Shown here: piece by piece, positions 1 through 5,769 of the stretch | How positions within the stretch are numbered: position 1 is the first letter of the stretch | Layout of the letters: the number at the start of each line of letters is the position of its first letter | NCBI GenBank assembly: GCA_002707185.1 | Contig: PAMF01000023.1 | Coordinates: 28,200 to 33,970 of the forward strand | Direction: 5' to 3' | Source: Chloroflexota bacterium | GTDB lineage: Bacteria > Chloroflexota > Dehalococcoidia > UBA3495 | Length of the DNA stretch: 5,771 nt | Program-made: the position numbers and the translations under genes | The notes under the pieces: model-generated | The model's database searches: none | What the model was told of the DNA's origin: nothing | The model's input: only the letters and a program-made list of their open reading frames with translations

Positions 1-19
1 ATTTTTTGTCAATAAAGTT

Positions 20-1153
20 TTAGCCTCTTTGCTCTAATGGGACATATTCAAGGTCCATTTCACCTTTGTATTCGAGAAGTGGACGGATTAGAATATTATT
101 CTCATATTGCTCCACACACTGCAAAGTCCAACCAGGTATACGCCCCAAGGCGAATATCGGTATGAAAATATCTTCAGGGAATCCTAAAAGGTAATAAATT
201 GATCCAGCGAAGAAGTCCACATTAACATATATGCCTCGTGACCGGTAAGGAACCATTGCCTCTTCTTCAACGTAGGTCAATATTTGGAACCAGTGAGGTT
301 GTCCCATCTTTTCGCTCAAGACCCTCGACCGCTCCCTCAAATGCCGAGCCCTCGGATCTTCGGCGCGATAAACTCGATGACCGAATCCCATAATCCTACC
401 GCCGTTGTCCAAAATATTTCGGCAATACTCAGCTGCATTTTCTGGCTGACCAATATCCAGAGCCATCTTCATGACCTCTTCGGCTGCACCACCATGGGCC
501 GGTCCTTTGAGAACCCCAACCCCGGTTACAACTGCAGAGTGAAGGTCCGAAATAGTTGCTGCCGCAACACGAGCACCAAAAGCGGACGCGTTAGCGCCAT
601 GTTCAGCATGAAGAATAAAGTCAACATCCAACAGCTTCGTGGTCTCTTCATCTGGAATCGCATCAAACATCATATACAGGAAATTCCCGGCATGGCTGAG
701 ATCCGGGTTCGGGGCCACCGGTTCTAATCCCTGCCTAAGCCTGTGATGTGCTGCCACAAGAGTAGTACTCATGGAAGTTAGACGAATTCCTTTTCTTACA
801 GTTGCCTCTGTCGAATTATCATCAACCTCAGGATCAAAAGCGGCAAGAGCAGAAATTCCAGTCCTTAATGCATCCATAGGGTGACTATTTTTGACCAAAT
901 CTAGGACCTGAATGACCTCGTCAGGGATCCGCCTATTGTCCTTTAAAACTTTATCAAAATCGGCTAGTTGGCTGCGATTGGGAAGATTGCCATAAAGTAG
1001 CAGATAGATGACTTCCTCGAAAGTGGATTTTTCAGCCAAATCGCGGATATTGTAACCACGATAAAGAAGCTTACCTTCTTCACCATCGATGAAACTGGAC
1101 TCAGTAGTATCTAGATAGACATCTTTGAGTCCCTTCATAATCTCAGGAGCCAT
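20..1153 (-). CDS. gltA: Citrate synthase (short, type II-like; possibly 2-methylcitrate synthase)
   Basis: This 377-residue enzyme condenses oxaloacetate with acetyl-CoA to citrate, the entry step of the TCA cycle, in the cytoplasm. The family's active-site signatures are all present: His220 in GPAHGG, His259 in GFGHRVYR and Asp312 in NVDFFAG, the three classical catalytic residues. LHAEHGANAS (181-190) and the C-terminal RPLLEYKG (357-364) are also typical. The length fits the short bacterial/archaeal citrate synthase class, which also includes 2-methylcitrate synthases (PrpC); sequence alone does not separate the two, and no prp genes are nearby. The ATG at 1153 is chosen because AAGGAGG lies 7 bases upstream (1161-1167). 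An in-frame ATG at 1234 would add 27 residues, but that extension is not family-like and would translate the ribosome binding site as Glu-Gly-Gly. The gene is complete and divergent from the DUF1800 gene. Confidence 0.95.
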   Translation of the reverse strand: MAPEIMKGLKDVYLDTTESSFIDGEEGKLLYRGYNIRDLAEKSTFEEVIYLLLYGNLPNRSQLADFDKVLKDNRRIPDEVIQVLDLVKNSHPMDALRTGISALAAFDPEVDDNSTEATVRKGIRLTSMSTTLVAAHHRLRQGLEPVAPNPDLSHAGNFLYMMFDAIPDEETTKLLDVDFILHAEHGANASAFGARVAAATISDLHSAVVTGVGVLKGPAHGGAAEEVMKMALDIGQPENAAEYCRNILDNGGRIMGFGHRVYRAEDPRARHLRERSRVLSEKMGQPHWFQILTYVEEEAMVPYRSRGIYVNVDFFAGSIYYLLGFPEDIFIPIFALGRIPGWTLQCVEQYENNILIRPLLEYKGEMDLEYVPLEQRG

Positions 1154-1160
1154 ATTGATT

Positions 1161-1167
1161 CCTCCTT
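1161..1167 (-). promoter_or_regulatory. Ribosome binding site that fixes the citrate synthase start
   Basis: The minus strand reads AAGGAGG, ending 7 bases before the ATG at 1153. It decides between this start and the upstream in-frame ATG at 1234, which has no comparable Shine-Dalgarno sequence. Confidence 0.85.
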
Positions 1168-1270
1168 CCCGGTTTCTATCAGTCCACGATAGTAAAGACG
1201 CATATGCCTCGCTATTGCCGTCGCAGAGACACAAACTTATCCGTAGAATCCAATAGGGGGATACTTCCGG

Positions 1271-1299
1271 AGTTTAGCAACCGACCCTAGGAGTGTCAA
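1271..1299 (-). promoter_or_regulatory. Sigma-70-type promoter candidate for citrate synthase
   Basis: On the minus strand a perfect TTGACA (-35, 1299-1294) is followed after 17 bases by TAAACT (-10, 1276-1271, 4 of 6 to consensus). TG one base upstream of that hexamer makes an extended -10. Transcription would start near 1264, giving a leader of about 110 bases. The long leader and imperfect -10 limit confidence. Confidence 0.5.
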
Positions 1300-1313
1300 G
1301 CTGCGCCACTCCT
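1289..1313. promoter_or_regulatory. Operator-like inverted repeat overlapping the citrate synthase -35
   Basis: AGGAGTG (1289-1295) and CACTCCT (1307-1313) are perfect inverted copies separated by 11 bases. The left half overlaps the minus-strand -35 box at 1294-1299, the place where a repressor would act. There is no T-run on either side, so it is unlikely to be a terminator. No specific regulator is recognised. Confidence 0.3.
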
Positions 1314-1368
1314 GTAAAGAGGTTCCGAACACCTGCTATTAACGAGTACCTATTGAAGCGCATAAATG

Positions 1369-1398
1369 TTGACAACTTTCAATAATCTCAAAGATAAT
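1369..1398 (+). promoter_or_regulatory. Sigma-70-type promoter for the DUF1800-DUF1501 unit
   Basis: A perfect TTGACA (-35, 1369-1374) is followed after 18 bases by GATAAT (-10, 1393-1398, 5 of 6 to TATAAT). Transcription would begin near 1405, leaving a leader of about 50 bases that includes the ribosome binding site GGAGGG at 1444-1449. The -35 lies in the small palindrome GTTGACAAC (1368-1376). This is the best promoter match in the window. Confidence 0.65.
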
Positions 1399-1455
1399 GT
1401 GGTTACTTATACCCCGACCCAATTATTAAACAATAAATAGATCGGAGGGTTACTA

Positions 1456-2853
1456 ATGGCTAAACAGGACATCGCTTTGATGGCTCACTTAATGCGGAGA
1501 GCAGGTTTTGGAGCAACTAGAGAGGAACTAGAAGCTTTAGTCGAAAAAGGATATGAACAGACTGTAGAAGAACTTCTCAACACCGAAGCACAACCGGCAT
1601 TGGATAGATACGAACTAGTCAGATATCACCCATGGACATGGAAGCCCGGCACATTGCCCGGTATGGGTTCAGTCGAATGGCTTTGGTTTATGGTGAATAC
1701 CAAACGGCCTTTAGAAGAAAAGATGACTCTATTCTGGCATCATCTCTTCGCCACAGGTGTGTCCAAAGTGGATCACTACGACGAAATTACCATGATGGTT
1801 GCGGAATTTAGAGAAAAGGGGATGGGTAGTTACAAAGATTTACTAATGTCGATGGCCCAGAATCCGGCAATGATTTACTGGCTGGATAACTGCGAAAACC
1901 ACGCTCATGCAGTAAACGAAAACTGGGGACGAGAGCTCTTGGAACTATTCAGCATGGGAGTTGGCAACTATACCGAAGTTGATGTGCGTGAAGTCTCCCG
2001 AGCTTTTACCGGTTGGACAATTGAACCCAAATTGCCCCGAGGGCCAATTGGTCGCCATGACTGGCATTTTACCTACCAAGAAGACGACCATGACCACGGT
2101 GAGAAAACTTTCTTGGGTGAAACAGGGAACTTTGATGGGAAGGACGTAATAGATATCATATGCGCCCATCCTGCAACAGCATCTTTCATTGCCCGCCACC
2201 TCTATAATTTCTTTGTTGCAGATGAAGCACAGGTACCAGCCTGGGCAGTAACACCTCCTCAAGATCAGGACGCGATAGATACATTAGCCGATGCATTAGT
2301 AGAGTCTAACTACGATATACGTTCAACACTGAGAGTCCTGTTCAACTCTGAATTCTTCAAAAACGCTCGATTCGCTCGGCTAAAGAGCCCCGCAGAAGTA
2401 GTAGTAGGTACTTTGAAGTTAGTAGGTGGGTTTGAATTCCCAGCTCCCGGTATTGGAGAGATGTCCCGTCAACCCAATTACATGGGACAGGATCTTCTGA
2501 ATCCCCCAAGTGTTGAAGGATGGCACACTGGCACTGAGTGGATCAATAGCGGATCGCTGATGAGAAGGATTAACTTCACGGCAGATATGGTCGGTGATAC
2601 AGGCAGGCCCGGAGTTAAATCCATGATAGACCATCTCAAGGCGGACAATAGCATATCTCCCGGTGCTTTCGTTGATTCCTGCCTAGAACTAATGGGTCCT
2701 TTGGAAGTAAATAAGGAAACCCGCCAAGAATTGGTGGACCATGCACAGATAAACGGTGACTTGAATTGGGGTAATGAATCCGAAACTTCATCAGAAAGAG
2801 TAAGCGAAATGCTCCAATTGATAGTTTCACTTCGCGACTATCAGTACGCATAA
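1456..2853 (+). CDS. DUF1800 family protein
   Basis: A complete 465-residue protein with family landmarks in order: HLMRRAGFGAT (11-21), EKMTLFWHHLFATG (88-101), NWGRELLELFSMGVGNYTE (156-174), SRAFTGW (181-187), HDHGEKTFLG (212-221), HPATASFIARHLYNFFV (238-254), KSPAEVVVG (310-318), and GQDLLNPPSVEGW (344-356) followed by GTEWI. The family is widespread, has no established biochemical activity, and is commonly encoded beside DUF1501, as here. The ATG has GGAGGG 6 bases upstream (1444-1449). An in-frame TAG at 1438-1440 with no start codon between rules out a longer N-terminus, so there is no signal peptide and the protein is probably cytoplasmic. His201, His204, His212 and His214 with Asp202, Asp210, Asp211 and Asp213 form an acidic, His-rich patch that could bind metal (inference). 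The DUF1501 gene follows after 49 bases, consistent with an operon. Confidence 0.9.
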   Translation: MAKQDIALMAHLMRRAGFGATREELEALVEKGYEQTVEELLNTEAQPALDRYELVRYHPWTWKPGTLPGMGSVEWLWFMVNTKRPLEEKMTLFWHHLFATGVSKVDHYDEITMMVAEFREKGMGSYKDLLMSMAQNPAMIYWLDNCENHAHAVNENWGRELLELFSMGVGNYTEVDVREVSRAFTGWTIEPKLPRGPIGRHDWHFTYQEDDHDHGEKTFLGETGNFDGKDVIDIICAHPATASFIARHLYNFFVADEAQVPAWAVTPPQDQDAIDTLADALVESNYDIRSTLRVLFNSEFFKNARFARLKSPAEVVVGTLKLVGGFEFPAPGIGEMSRQPNYMGQDLLNPPSVEGWHTGTEWINSGSLMRRINFTADMVGDTGRPGVKSMIDHLKADNSISPGAFVDSCLELMGPLEVNKETRQELVDHAQINGDLNWGNESETSSERVSEMLQLIVSLRDYQYA

Positions 2854-2902
2854 CCTCACAGAATTGTCATCAGATATAAGTTACTAGAAGGAGGAAAGGT
2901 AA

Positions 2903-4030
2903 ATGTCTTCAACCAAAAAGGACCCGGTCATAGTAGTTTTGCAACTGACCGGTGGCAACGATTACCTTAATACGGTGATCCCCTACAATGATCCACACTA
3001 TAGAGACAATCGTCCTGCAGTAGGGGTCGCTGAGGACCGTATTCTAAAGATTACTGACAACGTAGGATTCCATCCTGAGATGGCTCCTATGCAAAGGCTA
3101 TATGACCAAGGAAAGGTCGCTATTATTAACGGTGTAGGTTACGCGAATTCACCTAGATCCCATTTCCGATCCATGGATATCTGGCACACATGTGAGCCAG
3201 ATAAATTAGGTACCGAAGGGTGGTTAGGTCGCGTAACCAAAGATCTTGACCCTAATAAAGAAAATGTTGTCACCACGGTTAGCTTTGGCCCTAGCCTTCC
3301 ACGAGCGCTGGCCCTTCCAGGAGTACCCGTCGCCTGTGTAGACGATTTGGACACTTTTGGAATGCTACCAACTATTAGTGAAACCGAACAAAGAAACAAA
3401 ATACTCGATCGGTTTACGCGTTTGTATTCTCCTACCATCGGTAGTGGATTCGTCATGGATTATTTAGGCCAAACAGGATTAGATTCTCTTAAAGCAGCCG
3501 ATATCCTTAAAGCGGCGCCAGCCAAATACAACTCAACCATTGAATATCCAGACACGACGCTTGCCCGAAAGCTTCGCGGGATAGCCCAGGTACATATGGC
3601 TGACTTAGGAACTAGGATCTTATATTGTGATCACGGTAGTTTTGACAGCCATTCCAACCAAGTCGGAATGCACGACAAGCTTTGGCACGATGTATCTAGT
3701 GCGGTTGAGAGCTTTTTTGATGATCTTAGAGAGAACAACGCAGGCGAAAATGTCATAATGTTATTATTCTCTGAGTTCGGTCGGCGAGTTCACGATAATG
3801 GATCAGGCACTGATCACGGAGCAGCCGGTGCCGCTTTCGTAATCGGCGAAGGGGTTAAAGGCGGAGAATATGGTGAATATCCGTCAACCAATACCGAAGA
3901 TCTAGAGCAAGGTGACTTGGTACCAAACACCGATTTCCGGAGTGTTTACACTACCATAGCAGAAAATTGGATGGGATTAGATGCCAACCCATTGGTAGGC
4001 GGAACTTTTGAAAAACCCAGTTTCATATAA
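2903..4030 (+). CDS. DUF1501 family protein (alkaline phosphatase/sulfatase-like fold)
   Basis: A complete 375-residue protein. The first strand and glycine motif VVLQLTGGNDYLNTVIPY (11-28) open the domain. SPRSHF (83-88), GWLGR (106-110), DHGSFDSHSNQ (243-253), SEFGRRVHDNGSGTDHG (290-306), GEGVKGGEYGEYP (315-327) and DFRSVYTTIAENWMG (344-358) follow in the usual order. Asp20, Asp248, His250, Glu291, Asp304 and His305 are candidate metal or active-site residues by analogy with the superfamily; the true substrate is unknown. Many DUF1501 proteins begin with a twin-arginine signal, but this one starts almost directly at the catalytic domain. An in-frame TAA at 2900-2902 abuts the ATG, so no leader is hidden upstream. 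AAGGAGG at 2888-2894 lies 8 bases from the start. It is probably co-transcribed with the DUF1800 gene and may act with that protein. Confidence 0.9.
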   Translation: MSSTKKDPVIVVLQLTGGNDYLNTVIPYNDPHYRDNRPAVGVAEDRILKITDNVGFHPEMAPMQRLYDQGKVAIINGVGYANSPRSHFRSMDIWHTCEPDKLGTEGWLGRVTKDLDPNKENVVTTVSFGPSLPRALALPGVPVACVDDLDTFGMLPTISETEQRNKILDRFTRLYSPTIGSGFVMDYLGQTGLDSLKAADILKAAPAKYNSTIEYPDTTLARKLRGIAQVHMADLGTRILYCDHGSFDSHSNQVGMHDKLWHDVSSAVESFFDDLRENNAGENVIMLLFSEFGRRVHDNGSGTDHGAAGAAFVIGEGVKGGEYGEYPSTNTEDLEQGDLVPNTDFRSVYTTIAENWMGLDANPLVGGTFEKPSFI

Positions 4031-4053
4031 CCCAATAAATTAAACGTCCATGA

Positions 4054-4092
4054 TCAATGAGGTTAGAAGATTTCATCATCTAACCTCATTGA
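4054..4092. terminator. 14-bp perfect hairpin between the DUF1501 and NHL genes
   Basis: TCAATGAGGTTAGA (4054-4067) and TCTAACCTCATTGA (4079-4092) are perfect inverted copies around an 11-base loop. The stem is only about 36% GC and is followed on the plus strand by CGGGACATAAAC, with no U-tract, so it is not a canonical intrinsic terminator. It may instead act as a partial terminator, a 3'-end stabiliser for the DUF1800-DUF1501 message, or a processing site before the NHL gene. The structure is certain; its role is inferred. Confidence 0.5.
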
Positions 4093-4147
4093 CGGGACAT
4101 AAACAAAGCAAAACTCAAACATAAACAAACACCTTTGGGAGGTTACC

Positions 4148-5218
4148 ATGCTGACACAAGTAGCAGCTGGGAGAGCTTACGATTTTAGTCACTCTGTAGG
4201 TCGAGGGGCTCAGTCAGGAATGGGATTCAACCAGCCTGTGGCCTGCGCCCTTGGCAAAGATAACGCCGTTTACGTAGTAAACCGAGGTAGTGAAAGTATT
4301 AGCAACGTCCCGTGGAACCGTACGGGACTCGGAGCACGAATCACAAAGGTAACTATCGGGCCGGAAGCCGGTGACGAAGAATTCATAGGCGAGTTCAGCA
4401 AATATGGTAACGGCGACGGAGAGTTCATCTGGGGATCAGGTGTGGTGACAGACTCGGCTGAGAACGTATACATATCAGACGAATGGCTAAATCAGATTAC
4501 TGTATTCGATAAGGACGGTAAATTCCTGTCCAAATGGAGTGCTCTTGAAAAAGAAGACGGGGTCCTCCATGGGATCTCCGGCATCACCCTAGGTCCAGAT
4601 GAAAATATTTATTTAACAGATGGGCGTAGTCATGAAATACGTAAATTCAGTAAATCCGGTGAATTTTTAACCAGCTGGGGACGTCATGGTACCGGCAACG
4701 GTGAATTTAACGGTCCATGGGGTATTACGACCGACGCTGAAGGTGACGTCTACGTAGCAGACCACCTAAATCATAGAGTACAAAAATTCTCATCCACTGG
4801 TACGTGGATTGCCCAAATCGGCCACCCCGGTACCGATAGAGGTGAACTGCACTTGCCTACCGGTGTTACGGTAGACGCAGAAGGAGATGTCTACATATGC
4901 GATTGGAGTTCTAACGGTCAGCATCCCGGAAGAGTACATGTTTTCGGTCCTGACGGTACCTTTGTTACCAGCCTCGTTGGTGACGCAGAAAACTTGTCAA
5001 AATGGGCTCAAATGACCGTAGACGCTAATGCGGACTATGTGAAGCGTAGACGTGAAGTTTCACTGAGAAATGCTGAATCAGAATGGAGATTTGCCGTTCC
5101 TACCAGTGTACTTTTTGACAATGACACTGACCGCTTGATGGTCGTAGATAACCAACGCAGTCGGCTTCAAATTTATAAGAAATTAAAAAACTACATGGTT
5201 CCTCAGATGAACCTTTAA
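4148..5218 (+). CDS. NHL-repeat six-bladed beta-propeller protein
   Basis: A complete 356-residue protein built of about six NHL/beta-propeller blades. The repeated pattern is P-x-G-[IV]-x-x-D-x-x-[GE]-[DN]-[VI]-Y-[VI]-[ASC]-D followed by a basic Arg/Lys-[VI]-x-x-F strand. Clear examples are at 96-120, 141-167, 189-214 and 237-266, with weaker first (28-69) and last (317-343) blades. GTGNGEFNGPWGI (181-193) is a typical inter-blade linker. Such propellers are binding scaffolds, or lyases as in peptidyl-hydroxyglycine amidating lyase. Here only one blade has the His-Gly-Ile start (141-143) where those enzymes use metal-binding histidines, so lyase activity is doubtful. A charged, probably helical insert (281-313) interrupts the last two blades. 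GGGAGG at 4137-4142 sits 5 bases before the ATG. No signal peptide is seen, and an in-frame TAA at 4100-4102 with no ATG between excludes a longer ATG-started form. Confidence 0.85.
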   Translation: MLTQVAAGRAYDFSHSVGRGAQSGMGFNQPVACALGKDNAVYVVNRGSESISNVPWNRTGLGARITKVTIGPEAGDEEFIGEFSKYGNGDGEFIWGSGVVTDSAENVYISDEWLNQITVFDKDGKFLSKWSALEKEDGVLHGISGITLGPDENIYLTDGRSHEIRKFSKSGEFLTSWGRHGTGNGEFNGPWGITTDAEGDVYVADHLNHRVQKFSSTGTWIAQIGHPGTDRGELHLPTGVTVDAEGDVYICDWSSNGQHPGRVHVFGPDGTFVTSLVGDAENLSKWAQMTVDANADYVKRRREVSLRNAESEWRFAVPTSVLFDNDTDRLMVVDNQRSRLQIYKKLKNYMVPQMNL

Positions 5219-5234
5219 AATACTCTAAAATCAA

Positions 5235-5258
5235 GAAGGCCTTCTAAAGAAGGCCTTC
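5235..5258 (+). terminator. Intrinsic terminator after the NHL gene (possibly bidirectional)
   Basis: Two copies of GAAGGCCTTC (5235-5244 and 5249-5258) flank a TAAA loop and form a perfect 10-bp stem 16 bases after the NHL stop. A pyrimidine-rich TTTCTTCTT tail starts 4 bases beyond the stem. Read on the minus strand, the hairpin is followed by TTGATTTTAG, so it could also work in that direction. Each arm is itself a palindrome. Confidence 0.75.
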
Positions 5259-5303
5259 AAAGTTTCTTCTTATATGTAAAATAAAGGATCGGTCTGAACT
5301 AGA

Positions 5304-5636
5304 TTGCCAATACAACCGGAATCAGAAAGTAAGTACATACAGTTGGCTCTAGAGCAGTCCGAAATGTTATGTTCTGACGCCCCCCTCGAGATATTAGAAG
5401 CGTGCGCCTCGGAAGCTGAACCAACCAGGTTTATGGAGGATTTTTTCTCCACAGGATATTCTCAATGGTTCTTAGAGAACCGGGGACACCGGTTACCTCA
5501 GGAAATCATTAATAATGCAATTTTGGTGCTTTGGCTAAGGGCGTGTCGACTCCATACAAGCATTTTGTTAGAAGAACAGGACCCTGACTGGAATAAACCT
5601 TTTTTTTCTGATACAGGGTTATACGGCGAACTTTAA
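5304..5636 (+). CDS. Hypothetical protein, 110 residues, TTG start
   Basis: No family was recognised. The open frame lies between the NHL terminator and tRNA-Ser and encodes an acidic, probably helical, soluble protein. Its core (50-93) looks protein-like, with a tryptophan- and leucine-rich helix around IINNAILVLWLRACRLH (68-84) and an acidic, aromatic tail. No signal peptide is apparent, and the helix contains Asn and Arg, so a membrane segment is unlikely. The start is uncertain. TTG at 5304 follows an in-frame TGA at 5295-5297 and lacks a clear Shine-Dalgarno sequence; the nearest GGA (5286-5288) is 15 bases away. Alternatives are TTG at 5343 and ATG at 5364 (giving 90 residues), neither with a good ribosome binding site. 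This is unlike the strong sites of every other gene here, so it may be leaderless, weakly expressed, degraded or spurious. Confidence 0.45.
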   Translation: MPIQPESESKYIQLALEQSEMLCSDAPLEILEACASEAEPTRFMEDFFSTGYSQWFLENRGHRLPQEIINNAILVLWLRACRLHTSILLEEQDPDWNKPFFSDTGLYGEL

Positions 5637-5670
5637 TTCCATACCAAACTCTTAATATCTTTTATATTAC

Positions 5671-5676
5671 TATAGT
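5671..5676 (+). promoter_or_regulatory. Possible -10 box for tRNA-Ser
   Basis: TATAGT lies 6 bases before the mature 5' end of the tRNA, so initiation would fall at or next to G5683 and leave almost no 5' leader. The -35 position (about 5648-5653, ACTCTT) is poor. TATATT at 5663-5668 is an alternative. This is a weak call in an AT-rich spacer. Confidence 0.25.
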
Positions 5677-5682
5677 TATTTT

Positions 5683-5769
5683 GGAGGGATGGCAGAGTGG
5701 ACGATTGCGCCAGTCTTGAAAACTGGTATACCTGCAAGGGTATCGTGGGTTCGAATCCCACTCCCTCCG
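5683..5769 (+). tRNA. tRNA-Ser(UGA)
   Basis: An 87-base class II tRNA that folds fully. The acceptor GGAGGGA (5683-5689) pairs with TCCCTCC (5762-5768), and the discriminator is G5769, as expected for serine. The D stem is GCA/TGC (5692-5694/5706-5708). The anticodon stem CCAGT/ACTGG (5710-5714/5722-5726) carries the loop CTTGAAA with anticodon TGA at 5717-5719, reading UCA and other UCN codons. The long variable arm ATACC/GGTAT (5728-5732/5739-5743) is diagnostic of Ser/Leu/Tyr tRNAs. The T arm GTGGG/CCCAC encloses TTCGAAT (5750-5756). The 3' CCA is not encoded (GTT follows), so it must be added after transcription. The gene is intact and ends two bases before the window end. Confidence 0.97.

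Larger units (their letters stand above)
1154..1455. other. Divergent intergenic region between citrate synthase and DUF1800
   Basis: About 300 bases separate the two divergent starts, with no convincing coding sequence. The region holds the two ribosome binding sites, one promoter candidate for each gene, and a 7+7 inverted repeat at 1289-1313. A weak imperfect hairpin (CTATC/GATAG core, 1176-1192) sits in the citrate synthase leader. The stretch near 1420-1440 is AT-rich and lies within the DUF1800 leader. No RNA gene or known riboswitch was recognised. Confidence 0.7.

Noticed and set aside
284..727. A 147-residue open frame on the plus strand
   Set aside because: It lies antisense within the citrate synthase gene, has no ribosome binding site and its translation resembles no protein; it is a shadow of a conserved gene.
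1154..1234. N-terminal extension of citrate synthase to an ATG at 1234
   Set aside because: It would place the AAGGAGG ribosome binding site inside the coding sequence, and the 27 extra residues do not resemble the family.
1286..1291. CCTAGG palindrome
   Set aside because: A 6-base palindrome is expected by chance and has no contextual support.
1945..2851. Several 62-105-residue frames overlapping the DUF1800 gene on both strands
   Set aside because: They overlap a full-length protein with family motifs throughout and have no independent support.
3139..3456. Minus-strand 105-residue frame inside the DUF1501 gene
   Set aside because: It is an antisense shadow of a conserved coding sequence.
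4089..4117. TTGACG at 4089-4094 as a -35 box for a separate NHL promoter
   Set aside because: It lies in and just past the right arm of the hairpin, and no acceptable -10 follows at 16-18 bases (AACTCA at 4112).
5270..5452. Minus-strand 60-residue frame
   Set aside because: It overlaps the more protein-like plus-strand frame and runs into the terminator region, with no ribosome binding site or recognisable sequence.
5581..5619. ACCCTG/CAGGGT inverted repeat with an 8-T run in between, considered as a terminator
   Set aside because: The stem is only 6 bp with a 27-base loop, and the T-run is inside the loop rather than after the stem; it lies within the 110-residue frame, where the T-run encodes Pro-Phe-Phe.
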